Source: Microbacterium lemovicicum (GTDB taxonomy: Bacteria > Actinomycetota > Actinomycetes > Actinomycetales > Microbacteriaceae). Taken from it: a DNA stretch of 64,000 bases. The notes beneath the pieces are model-generated. The model did not search any database and had not been told where the DNA came from. It saw only the letters and a list, made by a program, of their open reading frames with translations. Made by a program: the position numbers and the translations under genes. Location: contig NZ_CP031423.1 of assembly GCF_003991875.1 (NCBI RefSeq), positions 1,302,001-1,366,000 of the forward strand, written 5' to 3'. How positions within the stretch are numbered: position 1 is the first letter of the stretch; each line of letters begins with the position of its first letter. Shown here one piece after another: positions 56,534 to 64,000 of the stretch.

Positions 56534-56549
56534 GAGTCCGTTCGGACTC
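56534..56549 (+). promoter_or_regulatory. 5'-terminal stem-loop of the DEAD-box leader
   Basis: GAGTCC-GTTC-GGACTC, 6-bp stem and 4-nt loop, starting 12 nt after the -10. The GAAAGGCT sequence before the start codon (56734-56741) matches that before secG. Confidence 0.5.
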
Positions 56550-56746
56550 CCTGCGTCGTCAGAACGCTCCTTCCCTCCGCGGCCGGCTTCGGCCCCGCGC
56601 GACGGAAACATTCTCACGGCGAACGATTGCGCCGACCGGTGCCTTCGCCATCCTGCTGACGCGCCGTCATCGCCGCGTCGGTGCATCGCCGCCCCGTGCC
56701 GTTCCGGCTCGGACGCGTGATGCCGCCCGCCACGAAAGGCTCACCC

Positions 56747-58303
56747 ATGTCTTCCGACATCCCCACCTTCGCCGAACTCGGCGTGCCCGCACCGCTGGTG
56801 CGCGTGCTCACCGAGCAGGGCAAGACCAGCGCCTTCCCGATCCAGGTCGACACCCTGCCCGACACGCTCGCCGGCCGCGACGTGCTCGGCCGCGGAAAGA
56901 CCGGCTCCGGCAAGACGCTGGCATTCTCCATCCCGATGGTCGCCCGTCTCGGCGGCGCGCTCGCCGGCGGCGCCCGCCGCGCCGGCCGTCCGCTCGGACT
57001 CGTGCTCGCTCCGACGCGCGAGCTCGCCACGCAGATCGATGCCGTGCTGGCCCCGCTCGCCGCGGCCTACGGCCTCAAGACCACCACCATCTACGGCGGC
57101 ATCAGCCAGAAGCGCCAGGTCGATGCGCTGCGCGCCGGCGTCGACATCGTCGTGGCCTGCCCCGGTCGCCTCGAGGACCTCATGAAGCAGGGCTTCGTGA
57201 CCCTCGACGCCGTCGAGATCACCGTGCTCGACGAGGCCGACCACATGGCCGACCTCGGCTTCCTCCCGGTCGTCACCCGCATCCTCGACAAGACGCCCCG
57301 CGGCGGACAGCGCCTGCTGTTCTCGGCGACGCTGGACAACGGCGTCGACAAGCTCGTCTCGCGCTACTTGCAGAACGAGGTGCTCCACTCCGTCGACGAG
57401 GCCAACTCGCCCGTCGCCGCCATGACGCACCACGTCTTCGAGACGGCCGACGCCGACACGAAGAAGGAGCTCGTCCGCGTGCTCGCCAGCGGCCGCGGCC
57501 GTCGCATCCTCTTCATGCGCACCAAGCACCACGCCAAGAAGCTCGCCAAGCAGCTGACCGACCAGGGCATCCCCGCGGTCGACCTGCACGGCAACCTGTC
57601 GCAGCCGCAGCGCGACCGCAACCTGGCCGCGTTCGGGGAGGGCAGCGTGCGCGTGCTGGTGGCGACGGATGTTGCGGCGCGCGGTGTGCACGTCGACGAC
57701 GTCGAGCTCGTCGTGCACGTCGACCCGCCCATGGAGCACAAGGCGTACCTGCACCGCTCGGGCCGCACCGCCCGTGCCGGCAGCGCCGGTGACGTCGTCA
57801 CCGTGATGCTTCCCGCCCAGCGCAAGGACACCGAGGCGCTGCTGCGCAAGGCCGCCATCTCCGTGCGTCCGGTCTCGGTCGCCGCGGACTCGGCCGTCGT
57901 GGGCGAGCTCGTCGGCCCGACCGCGGCGTACGTGAAGCCGCAGCCCCGCCAGGAGCAGCCCTCCGGCGGCGGACGCTCGCAGGGCGCCAACGCCCAGCGC
58001 AAGCGCGCCGCGCGCGGCGACCAGTCCGACGCGTCGCAGCGCTCCGGCCGCGAGGGCGGCGCAGGCCGTTCCGGTCAGGGTCGCGGCGCTCAGCGCTCCG
58101 CGGTCGCGCAGCCCGCGGGTGCCGGAGCATCGCGCGGTGCGTCGGCCGGCGGTCAGCGCTCCGGCGGTCAGCGCTCGGGCGCAGGTGCCGGTGCGGGTCG
58201 TCCCGCAGCGGCTGGAGCGGGACGCTCCGGCGGCCGCTCGGGTGGCCTGCGCGTCGGCGACGCCGTGCGCAGCAACCGCACGAACCGCCGCGCGCAGGGC
58301 TGA
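56747..58303 (+). CDS. DEAD-box RNA helicase
   Basis: 518-residue ATP-dependent RNA helicase (RhlE/DeaD group). Q-motif region TSAFPIQVDTLPDTLAGRDVLG, motif I GKTGSGKT (50-57), PTRELATQI, DEAD, SAT and motif VI HRSGRTARAG are all present. From about residue 395 the tail is low-complexity Arg/Gly/Ser/Gln, with repeated GQRSG and GRSGG, an RNA-binding, condensate-prone type. The ATG at 56747 has GAAAGG about 8 nt upstream; in-frame codons before it lie in the leader. Long leader suggests cold or autoregulatory control. Followed by the palindromic repeat triplet. Confidence 0.94.
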   Translation: MSSDIPTFAELGVPAPLVRVLTEQGKTSAFPIQVDTLPDTLAGRDVLGRGKTGSGKTLAFSIPMVARLGGALAGGARRAGRPLGLVLAPTRELATQIDAVLAPLAAAYGLKTTTIYGGISQKRQVDALRAGVDIVVACPGRLEDLMKQGFVTLDAVEITVLDEADHMADLGFLPVVTRILDKTPRGGQRLLFSATLDNGVDKLVSRYLQNEVLHSVDEANSPVAAMTHHVFETADADTKKELVRVLASGRGRRILFMRTKHHAKKLAKQLTDQGIPAVDLHGNLSQPQRDRNLAAFGEGSVRVLVATDVAARGVHVDDVELVVHVDPPMEHKAYLHRSGRTARAGSAGDVVTVMLPAQRKDTEALLRKAAISVRPVSVAADSAVVGELVGPTAAYVKPQPRQEQPSGGGRSQGANAQRKRAARGDQSDASQRSGREGGAGRSGQGRGAQRSAVAQPAGAGASRGASAGGQRSGGQRSGAGAGAGRPAAAGAGRSGGRSGGLRVGDAVRSNRTNRRAQG

Positions 58304-58316
58304 TCCCGCACCGCGG

Positions 58317-58410
58317 CTCACTCTCCATCGAGAAGTCGCAACATGCCACCCGGCTCCGCCCGGGCACGGCGTGTTGCGACTTCTCGTGTATCCGGGGGGA
58401 GGCGAGTCGG
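58317..58410. repeat. palindromic repeat copy 1
   Basis: 94-bp element starting 13 bp after the DEAD-box stop. Inside, 58329-58386 folds into one hairpin: an outer stem of about 19 bp (with one T-G wobble, sequence CGAGAAGTCGCAACA on the left) and an inner CCCGG/CCGGG stem. A 16-bp perfect palindrome (58411-58426) follows only this copy. Confidence 0.9.
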
Positions 58411-58445
58411 GCGGTCCGTGGACCGCGCTGCGGCCCGCGCCGTGG

Positions 58446-58539
58446 CTCACTCTCCATCGAGAAGTCGCAACATGCCACCCGGCTCCGCCCGGGCACGGCG
58501 TGTTGCCACTTCTCGTGTATCCGGGGTGAGGCGAGTCGG
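58446..58539. repeat. palindromic repeat copy 2
   Basis: Same 94-bp unit, two differences from copy 1: a G to C change in the right stem arm and one in the trailing G-run. The stem is therefore imperfect here. It starts 129 bp after copy 1 starts. Confidence 0.9.
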
Positions 58540-58562
58540 ACGGGCCGTGAACCGCGCCGCGG

Positions 58563-58656
58563 CCCACTCTCCAACGAGAAGTCGCAACATGCCACCCGGC
58601 TCCGCCCGGGCACGGCGTGTTGCGACTTCTCGCGTATCAGGGGGGAGGCGAGTCGG
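58563..58656. repeat. palindromic repeat copy 3
   Basis: Same 94-bp unit with four differences from copy 1, all outside the stem arms, so the hairpin is perfect. It starts 117 bp after copy 2 and ends 26 bp before the stop codon of the convergent tetR. Confidence 0.9.
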
Positions 58657-58682
58657 GCGAGCGTGTCCGGCCGAGCGGCGCG

Positions 58683-59279
58683 TCAGACGGTGAGGGCGGA
58701 GGTCGCCATGGCGGCGAGGATCCGCCGCACGGTGCTGTCGGCCGGCGTGGTGCGCACGCCCTTCACGCTGTGCGGCGTGGAGTTGATGAGCCCGAAGCAG
58801 GCGAGGGCGCGCACGCGCAGCTCGTCGTCTGAACGATCCGGGTGCACGCGGGACAGCACCTGCACCCACCCGTCGACGTACTCGCGCTGGAGGCGGCGCA
58901 CGCGGTGGCGGTCGGCCTCGCTGAGGCTGGCGAGGTCGCGGTCCTGCACGCGGATGACATCGGCCTCCGCCAGGGCGAAGTCGACGTGGAACTCCACCAG
59001 CGCCTCGAGCTGCGAACGCGGGTCGTCGTGCGCCTCGGTCACGCGCCGTCCGCCGTCGCGGAGGCGCTCGCTCACGCGCAGCAGGATGGCGCCCAGCAGC
59101 GCCTGCTTGTTCGCGAAGTGCCGGTAGACGGCCGGTCCGCTGACCCCGACGGCGGCGCCGAGATCTTCCAGGCTCACGCCCGTGAAACCGCGCTCGGCGA
59201 ACAGCCGCGCCGCCTCCTGGAGGAGGGCGCTCTGCCGGTCTGCCTTCGCGCGGTCGCGTTCGGTGAGTCCGCTTGCCAT
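58683..59279 (-). CDS. TetR-family regulator of the acyl-CoA carboxylase operon
   Basis: 198-residue TetR protein with N-terminal helix-turn-helix (FTGVSLEDLGAAVGVSGPAVYRHFANKQAL, residues 31-60) and a C-terminal ligand domain typical of acyl-CoA-sensing members. Divergent from accD1-accA1-fadE19; the same pairing is known for a TetR regulator of leucine/isoleucine catabolism in mycobacteria. Two palindromic elements in the 105-bp intergenic region are its likely sites. Confidence 0.88.
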   Translation of the reverse strand: MASGLTERDRAKADRQSALLQEAARLFAERGFTGVSLEDLGAAVGVSGPAVYRHFANKQALLGAILLRVSERLRDGGRRVTEAHDDPRSQLEALVEFHVDFALAEADVIRVQDRDLASLSEADRHRVRRLQREYVDGWVQVLSRVHPDRSDDELRVRALACFGLINSTPHSVKGVRTTPADSTVRRILAAMATSALTV

Positions 59280-59283
59280 CTCA

Positions 59284-59326
59284 GTTAACCCTCGCTAACC
59301 TGAAGTCTGAGTTAGTGAACACTAAC
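59284..59326. promoter_or_regulatory. TetR operators between tetR and accD1
   Basis: A 16-bp site GTTAGTG-AA-CACTAAC (59311-59326) with perfect 7-bp arms, and an imperfect copy containing GTTAAC and GCTAAC half-sites at 59284-59300. Arms share the TTAG/CTAA core. They lie 6-47 bp upstream of tetR and about 60-100 bp upstream of accD1. Confidence 0.75.
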
Positions 59327-59384
59327 CAGAAGGATCGCGCGCGGACAACGGGCGTGATCCGATCGTGACGTCGACGGAGATGAC

Positions 59385-60953
59385 ATGACCGGGCCTGCGA
59401 CCGTGGACCAAGCCGAACTGGCGCGGATGCTGCGGGCACGGGTGGCCGCGGCATCCGTCGGTGGATCGGCGTCCTCGCGGGCGCGCCATGTCGCGCGCGG
59501 CAAGCTCCTCCCGCGCGATCGTGTCGCCCGGCTGCTGGATGAGGGCAGCCCGTTCCTCGAGGTCTCGCCGCTGGCGGCGGACGGACTGTACGGGGGAGAG
59601 GCGCCGGCCGCCGGCGTGATCGCCGGCATCGGGCTGGTGCACGGTCGGCATGTGATGGTCGTCTGCAACGACGCGACCGTCAAGGGCGGCACGTACTTCC
59701 CGATGACGGTGAAGAAGCACCTCCGCGCGCAGGAGATCGCCCGCGAGAACCGGCTGCCCTGCATCTACCTCGTCGACTCCGGCGGCGCCTTCCTGCCGAT
59801 GCAGGACGAGGTCTTCCCCGACCGCGACCACTTCGGGCGCATCTTCTTCAACCAGGCGCGGCTGTCGGCCGAGGGCGTGCCGCAGATCGCCGCCGTGCTC
59901 GGCTCGTGCACGGCCGGCGGCGCCTACGTACCCGCCATGAGCGACGAGACGGTGATCGTGCGCGGTCAGGGCACGATCTTCTTGGGCGGACCGCCGCTCG
60001 TGAAGGCCGCGATCGGCGAAGTGGTCTCGGCGGAGGAGCTCGGCGGCGGCGAACTGCACGCCCGCCGCTCGGGCGTCGTCGACCACCTCGCCGAGGACGA
60101 CGAGCACGCCCTCGAGATCGTCCGCGACATCGTCGCGACGCTGCCGCTTCCGGGGGCGCCCGTCTGGGACGTCGGCGCGGTCGCTGCGCCCGTGGCCGAC
60201 CCCGGCGAGCTGTACGACGTGGTGCCGGTGGACGTCAACCAGCCGTACGACGTGCGCGAGGTCATCTCGCGGCTGGTCGACGGCAGCGCGCTGCACGAGT
60301 TCAAGCGCGAGTACGGCGCGACGCTCGTGGCCGGGTTCGCGCGCATCCACGGCCATCCGGTCGGCATCGTCGCCAACAACGGGGTGCTGTTCTCGGAGTC
60401 GGCCTCCAAGGGCGCCCACTTCATCGAACTGTGCGATCAGCGCGGCATCCCGCTGCTCTTCCTGCAGAACATCTCGGGCTTCATGGTCGGGCGCGACGCG
60501 GAGGCCGGTGGCATCGCCAAGGACGGCGCCAAGATGGTCACCGCCGTCGCGACCACACGCGTGCCCAAGCTCACCGTCGTCATCGGCGGATCCTTCGGGG
60601 CCGGCAACTACTCGATGTGCGGCCGGGCGTACTCGCCGCGGTTCCTGTGGACCTGGCCGGCGAGCCGCATCTCCGTCATGGGCGGCCCCCAGGCGGCCTC
60701 GGTGCTGGCCACCGTGAAGCGCGATCAGCTGGAGGCCGCCGGAGAGCAGTGGTCCGAGGAGGACCAGGCCGCGTTCGAGGCGCCGATCCGTGCCCGGTAC
60801 GACGAGCAGGGGAGTCCGTACTACGCGACCGCGCGCCTGTGGGACGACGGCGTCATCGATCCGCTCGACACGCGCGACCTCCTCGGGCTGGCGCTGGACG
60901 TCGTCTCGCGCACCCCGCTGCCCGAGCCCCGCTTCGGCCTCTTCCGGATGTGA
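59385..60953 (+). CDS. accD1: acyl-CoA carboxylase beta subunit (3-methylcrotonyl-CoA carboxylase type)
   Basis: 522-residue carboxyltransferase subunit. Crotonase-like double domain: [46 protein letters not shown] and [16 protein letters not shown] in the first half, and [41 protein letters not shown] in the second; these match the MccB/LiuB group. It transfers CO2 from carboxybiotin to 3-methylcrotonyl-CoA in leucine breakdown. ATG with GGAG 6 nt upstream; accA1 follows after 4 nt. Confidence 0.92.
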   Translation: MTGPATVDQAELARMLRARVAAASVGGSASSRARHVARGKLLPRDRVARLLDEGSPFLEVSPLAADGLYGGEAPAAGVIAGIGLVHGRHVMVVCNDATVKGGTYFPMTVKKHLRAQEIARENRLPCIYLVDSGGAFLPMQDEVFPDRDHFGRIFFNQARLSAEGVPQIAAVLGSCTAGGAYVPAMSDETVIVRGQGTIFLGGPPLVKAAIGEVVSAEELGGGELHARRSGVVDHLAEDDEHALEIVRDIVATLPLPGAPVWDVGAVAAPVADPGELYDVVPVDVNQPYDVREVISRLVDGSALHEFKREYGATLVAGFARIHGHPVGIVANNGVLFSESASKGAHFIELCDQRGIPLLFLQNISGFMVGRDAEAGGIAKDGAKMVTAVATTRVPKLTVVIGGSFGAGNYSMCGRAYSPRFLWTWPASRISVMGGPQAASVLATVKRDQLEAAGEQWSEEDQAAFEAPIRARYDEQGSPYYATARLWDDGVIDPLDTRDLLGLALDVVSRTPLPEPRFGLFRM

Positions 60954-60957
60954 CGAC

Positions 60958-63135
60958 ATGACCGAGACGCTCTTCCACACGGTGCTGGTCGCCAATCGCG
61001 GCGAGATCGCGCGTCGCGTCATCCGCACGCTCCGTCGCCTGGGCATCCGGTCCGTCGCCGTCTACAGCGACGCGGACGCCGACGCGCCGCACGTGCGCGA
61101 GGCCGACGTCGCCGTGCGCATCGGCCCCGCGGTCGCGTCGGCGTCGTACCTGTCGATCGACGCGGTGGTCGCCGCCGCGCGCGAGTCGGGCGCCGAGGCG
61201 ATCCATCCCGGCTACGGCTTCCTGTCCGAGAACGGCGCGTTCGCCGCCGCCTGCGAGGCCGCGGGCATCGTCTTCATCGGTCCGGGCGAGCGCGCGCTGG
61301 ACGTCATGGCCGACAAGATCCGCGCGAAGGCCCACGTGCAGGAGCACGGCGTGCCCGTCGTCCCCGGCTTCAGCGCCGTCGGCCTTCCGGACGACGCCAT
61401 CGCGGCCGAGGCCGAGCGCGTCGGCTACCCGCTGCTCGTCAAGCCGTCCGCCGGCGGCGGGGGCAAGGGCATGCAGATCGTCCGGCTGGCGGCCGATCTG
61501 CCCGATGCGCTGGCGACCGCGCGGCGGGTGGCCACCGCGGCGTTCGGCGATGACACCCTGCTGCTCGAGCGTCTCATCGAGCGTCCCCGGCACATCGAGG
61601 TGCAGGTGCTCGCGGACGCTCACGGCGCCGTCCTCCACCTCGGCGAGCGCGAGTGCACCCTTCAGCGCCGCCATCAGAAGGTCATCGAGGAGGCGCCCTC
61701 CCCGATCGTGGATGCCGCGACCCGCGCTCGCCTCGGAGCCGCCGCCTGCGCGGCCGCGGCATCGGTGCAGTACCGCGGGGCGGGGACGGTCGAGTTCCTC
61801 GTCGCCGCGGACCGCCCGGACGAGTTCTTCTTCATCGAGATGAACACCCGGCTGCAGGTCGAGCATCCCGTCACCGAGCTCGTCACGGGCGTCGACCTCG
61901 TCGAGCAGCAGCTGCGCATCGCGGCGGGGGAGCCGCTCGCCTTCGCTCAGGACGACATCGTGCTCCGCGGGCATGCCGTCGAGGCGCGGGTGTACGCGGA
62001 GTCGCCCGAGCGCGGCTTCCTGCCGGCGGCCGGGACGGTGGTCGTGTGGCGGACGCCGCGGGGCGAGGGCGTCCGCGTCGACGGCGCCGTCGAATCGGGG
62101 TCTCGCGTGACCGCCGACTACGACCCGATGATCGCGAAGGTGATCGCAAGCGGTCCGGATCGCCGCACGGCGCTGGCCCGCCTGGACGCCGCACTCGCGG
62201 ACACCGTCGTGCTCGGCGTCGACACGAACGTCGGCTTCCTCCGGCTGCTCCTCGCCGATCGCGCGGTGGCGGCGGGCGACCTCGACACGGGCCTGATCGA
62301 TCGTCTGCCGCCGTTCGTCGCCGGTCCGCCTGACGGTGCGGCGCTCGACGTGGCTGCGCTCGCCGTCGCGGCGGCCTCCTCCGTCGGGGCGGCGACCGTA
62401 TGCCGCGCGGGAGCCGCAGGCGAGCCGTGGACGTCGCTCCCCGGGTGGCGGATCGCCGCGCCGGCCACCGCCGCGCCGCGCGCGTTCCTCACCGACACCG
62501 GCGTCGTCGTCGCCGGCAGCGGGGCCGCGTCGGGCGACGAAGAGGCAACCGATGATGGCCCGGCCGGCGGCGAAATGGCCGGCGCCGGCGCGCCCCGTGG
62601 TCAGGCACCCCGTGATGCGGCCTCCCGTGATGAGGCGCCCCGTGATGTAGCGCGCCGTGGTGAAGCGCCCCGTGATGAGGCGCCCCCTGGTGGTAATCCG
62701 GATGCCACGACCACCCCCGCCACGGTCGCCCTGGACGACGAGGGCGCCGTGTGGGTGCACAGCGGCGGCGGCACCTGGCGGCTGCGACCGCTGTCCCGCC
62801 GGGAGGCGGCGCAGCGGCGCCGGGATGCCCGCGAGCGCGGGGTCGCAGCATCCGATCCCGTCCTGCGGGCTCCGATGCCGGGCACCGTGGTCGCCGTGCA
62901 TGTCGCCGACGGAGCCGTCGTCGCGGCAGGCGACCGCATCGTCACGGTGGAGGCCATGAAGATGGAGCACGCCGTGGTCGCTCCGCATGACGGCGTGGCC
63001 CGGCTCGACGTCGCCGTCGGCGACCAGGTGCGCCGGGATCAGACCATCGCGCGCATCGATGCGCGCGCAGAGGACGACGTCCCTCACGAGGGGACGAACC
63101 GATCGGAGGACGCAGATGCAGTACGGGCTGAATGA
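60958..63135 (+). CDS. accA1: biotin-dependent acyl-CoA carboxylase alpha subunit (biotin carboxylase plus BCCP)
   Basis: 725-residue protein. Biotin carboxylase core (residues 5-450): [29 protein letters not shown] (ATP grasp), [13 protein letters not shown] and [15 protein letters not shown] middle BT-like region follows, then a linker (545-579) made of seven pentapeptide repeats of the A-P-R-D-E type, then the biotinyl domain with EAMKMEH, biotin on Lys668. The repeat linker is unusual in this family. The gene overlaps fadE19 by 20 nt. Confidence 0.93.
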   Translation: MTETLFHTVLVANRGEIARRVIRTLRRLGIRSVAVYSDADADAPHVREADVAVRIGPAVASASYLSIDAVVAAARESGAEAIHPGYGFLSENGAFAAACEAAGIVFIGPGERALDVMADKIRAKAHVQEHGVPVVPGFSAVGLPDDAIAAEAERVGYPLLVKPSAGGGGKGMQIVRLAADLPDALATARRVATAAFGDDTLLLERLIERPRHIEVQVLADAHGAVLHLGERECTLQRRHQKVIEEAPSPIVDAATRARLGAAACAAAASVQYRGAGTVEFLVAADRPDEFFFIEMNTRLQVEHPVTELVTGVDLVEQQLRIAAGEPLAFAQDDIVLRGHAVEARVYAESPERGFLPAAGTVVVWRTPRGEGVRVDGAVESGSRVTADYDPMIAKVIASGPDRRTALARLDAALADTVVLGVDTNVGFLRLLLADRAVAAGDLDTGLIDRLPPFVAGPPDGAALDVAALAVAAASSVGAATVCRAGAAGEPWTSLPGWRIAAPATAAPRAFLTDTGVVVAGSGAASGDEEATDDGPAGGEMAGAGAPRGQAPRDAASRDEAPRDVARRGEAPRDEAPPGGNPDATTTPATVALDDEGAVWVHSGGGTWRLRPLSRREAAQRRRDARERGVAASDPVLRAPMPGTVVAVHVADGAVVAAGDRIVTVEAMKMEHAVVAPHDGVARLDVAVGDQVRRDQTIARIDARAEDDVPHEGTNRSEDADAVRAE
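62590..62694 (+). repeat. 7 x 15-bp in-frame minisatellite in accA1
   Basis: Seven degenerate 15-bp units related to GCGCCCCGTGATGAG, encoding residues 545-579. Codons GAT and CGT are used where this genome normally prefers GAC and CGC. Confidence 0.9.
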
Positions 63136-64000
63136 GGACGAGCGGGACCTCGCCGCGATGGTGCGCGAGTTCGCCGACGAGGTGATCGCGCCGCAGTCGT
63201 ACGAAGCCGACCGCACCCACACGCTGCCGCTGGACGTCGTCGCCCAGATGGGCGACATGGGGCTGTTCGGGCTGCCGTTCCCCGAGGAGTACGGCGGCCA
63301 GGGCGGGGACTACTTCGCGCTGTGCCTCGCGATCGAGGCGATCGGCCGGGTCGACCAGTCGCTCGCGATCACGCTGGAGGCCGGTGTCAGCCTCGGGGCG
63401 ATGCCGGTGTTCCGCTTCGGCACGGAGGAGCAGAAGCAGGAGCTGCTGCCCGATCTGCTCGCGGGGCGCGCGCTGGCGGGCTTCGGGCTGACCGAGCCGG
63501 AGGCAGGGTCCGACGCCGGCGCCACTCGCACGACCGCCCGGCGTGACGGCGATGAGTGGGTGATCGACGGGTCCAAGCAGTTCATCACCAACTCCGGCAC
63601 CGGTATCACCCGCTTCGTCACGGTGACGGCGGTGACCGGCGAGCGCGACGGACGGAAGGCGATCTCGACGATCATCGTGCCCAGCGGCACTCCCGGCTTC
63701 ACCGTCGAGCCGGCGTACGACAAGGTCGGGTGGAACGCTTCCGACACGCATCCGCTGACGTTCAGCGGCGTGCGCGTCCCGGCCGGCAACCTCCTGGGCG
63801 AGGAGGGTCGCGGGTTCGCGAACTTCCTGCACATCCTCGACGAAGGACGCATCGCCATCGCCGCGCTCGCAACCGGTGCCGCGGAGGGATGCCTCGAGGC
63901 GGCGGTGGAGTACTCGCGCTCGCGCATGGTCTTCGGGGAGGCGCTGTCCAAGCGCCAGAGCATCCAGTTCATGATCGCGCGGATGCAGCTGCGGGTGCAC
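63116..64000 (+). CDS. fadE19: acyl-CoA dehydrogenase (FadE19/isovaleryl-CoA type), 3' end outside window
   Basis: First 295 residues of an FAD-linked acyl-CoA dehydrogenase. [13 protein letters not shown] and [13 protein letters not shown] are the family signatures, and [15 protein letters not shown] follows in the helical C-terminal domain. ATG at 63116 lies 6 nt after GGAGG (63105-63109) and overlaps accA1 by 20 nt, so it is in the same operon. By context it acts on isovaleryl-CoA, one step before the carboxylase. The frame is open to the last base. Confidence 0.92.
   Translation, partial: MQYGLNEDERDLAAMVREFADEVIAPQSYEADRTHTLPLDVVAQMGDMGLFGLPFPEEYGGQGGDYFALCLAIEAIGRVDQSLAITLEAGVSLGAMPVFRFGTEEQKQELLPDLLAGRALAGFGLTEPEAGSDAGATRTTARRDGDEWVIDGSKQFITNSGTGITRFVTVTAVTGERDGRKAISTIIVPSGTPGFTVEPAYDKVGWNASDTHPLTFSGVRVPAGNLLGEEGRGFANFLHILDEGRIAIAALATGAAEGCLEAAVEYSRSRMVFGEALSKRQSIQFMIARMQLRVH

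Noticed and set aside
56225..56746. A hidden small gene before the DEAD-box helicase
   Set aside because: Frames here lack conserved motifs, codon bias is irregular, and the region is better explained by repeats plus a long leader.
58317..58656. CRISPR array
   Set aside because: Repeats are 94 bp with internal palindromes, spacers differ in length (35 and 23 bp) and are related, and there are no cas genes.
58343..58693. 116-codon open frame through the three repeats with a repeated MPPGSARARRVATSR peptide
   Set aside because: The peptide repeat is only a translation of the palindromic DNA repeat; no ribosome-binding site and it runs into tetR antisense.

Overview
The window is high-GC (about 70%) DNA from an actinobacterium, most probably the family Microbacteriaceae and a Microbacterium-like organism. 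The support is the gene order (uvrC-rapZ-whiA, gap-pgk-tpi-secG-rbpA, tkt-tal-pgi-zwf-opcA-pgl, ctaB/ctaA, suf), the presence of WhiA, RbpA, OpcA, GlgM and a DtxR-type iron box, the heavy use of GTG starts, and strong G/C bias at third codon positions. Almost everything is chromosomal core. I saw no phage, IS element, CRISPR array, rRNA or tRNA.

Layout. 1-9,000: nucleotide excision repair (end of uvrB, then uvrA-uvrC), interrupted by an OhrR-like redox regulator divergent from a small zinc-ribbon gene and by a secreted 5'-nucleotidase. 9,000-15,700: rapZ, whiA, superoxide dismutase, the glycolytic operon gap-pgk-tpi, secG and rbpA. 15,687-23,841 (minus strand): a six-gene pentose phosphate operon, tkt-tal-pgi-zwf-opcA-pgl. 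24,000-26,500: heme A synthesis (ctaB, ctaA) and a small membrane protein. 26,750-33,400: the SUF Fe-S assembly operon (sufB, sufD, a Rieske protein, sufC, sufT, with no sufS/sufU), then a PatB-type C-S lyase and an MFS exporter. 33,450-38,360: an iron-siderophore uptake operon behind a DtxR-like box. 38,480-44,780: bioY, an ABC-F protein, SURF1, small membrane or zinc-ribbon proteins, a FabG-like reductase and serB. 44,800-50,400: glgC/glgM (divergent), a soluble ABC ATPase, L31 type B, a DEDD exonuclease and an alpha/beta hydrolase. 50,330-52,430: a CGNR regulator/EamA pair and an Lrp regulator. 52,600-64,000: branched-chain amino-acid catabolism in two blocks, bkdABC and TetR/accD1-accA1-fadE19 (running off the edge), separated by a DEAD-box RNA helicase and a triplet of long palindromic repeats.

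The genes fit together as central carbon flow (glycolysis, pentose phosphate, glycogen or maltosyl-phosphate), respiratory oxidase maturation (heme A, SURF1), Fe-S and iron supply, and leucine/valine/isoleucine breakdown from the 2-oxo acid to the 3-methylcrotonyl-CoA carboxylase step.

Most notable non-gene signals: (1) three near-identical 94-bp elements at 58,317-58,656, each folding into a hairpin of about 58 nt; (2) a recurrent promoter grammar TANNNT followed by 6-7 nt and the start codon, on many genes, implying leaderless mRNAs; (3) a contrasting class (secG, suf, rpmE2, DEAD-box) whose long leaders begin with a stem-loop about 8-12 nt after the -10; (4) a 7 x 15-bp in-frame minisatellite in accA1; (5) an apparent excess of GCATCC/GGATGC that uses codons otherwise rare here. 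All functional statements rest on motif reading; no database search was run.
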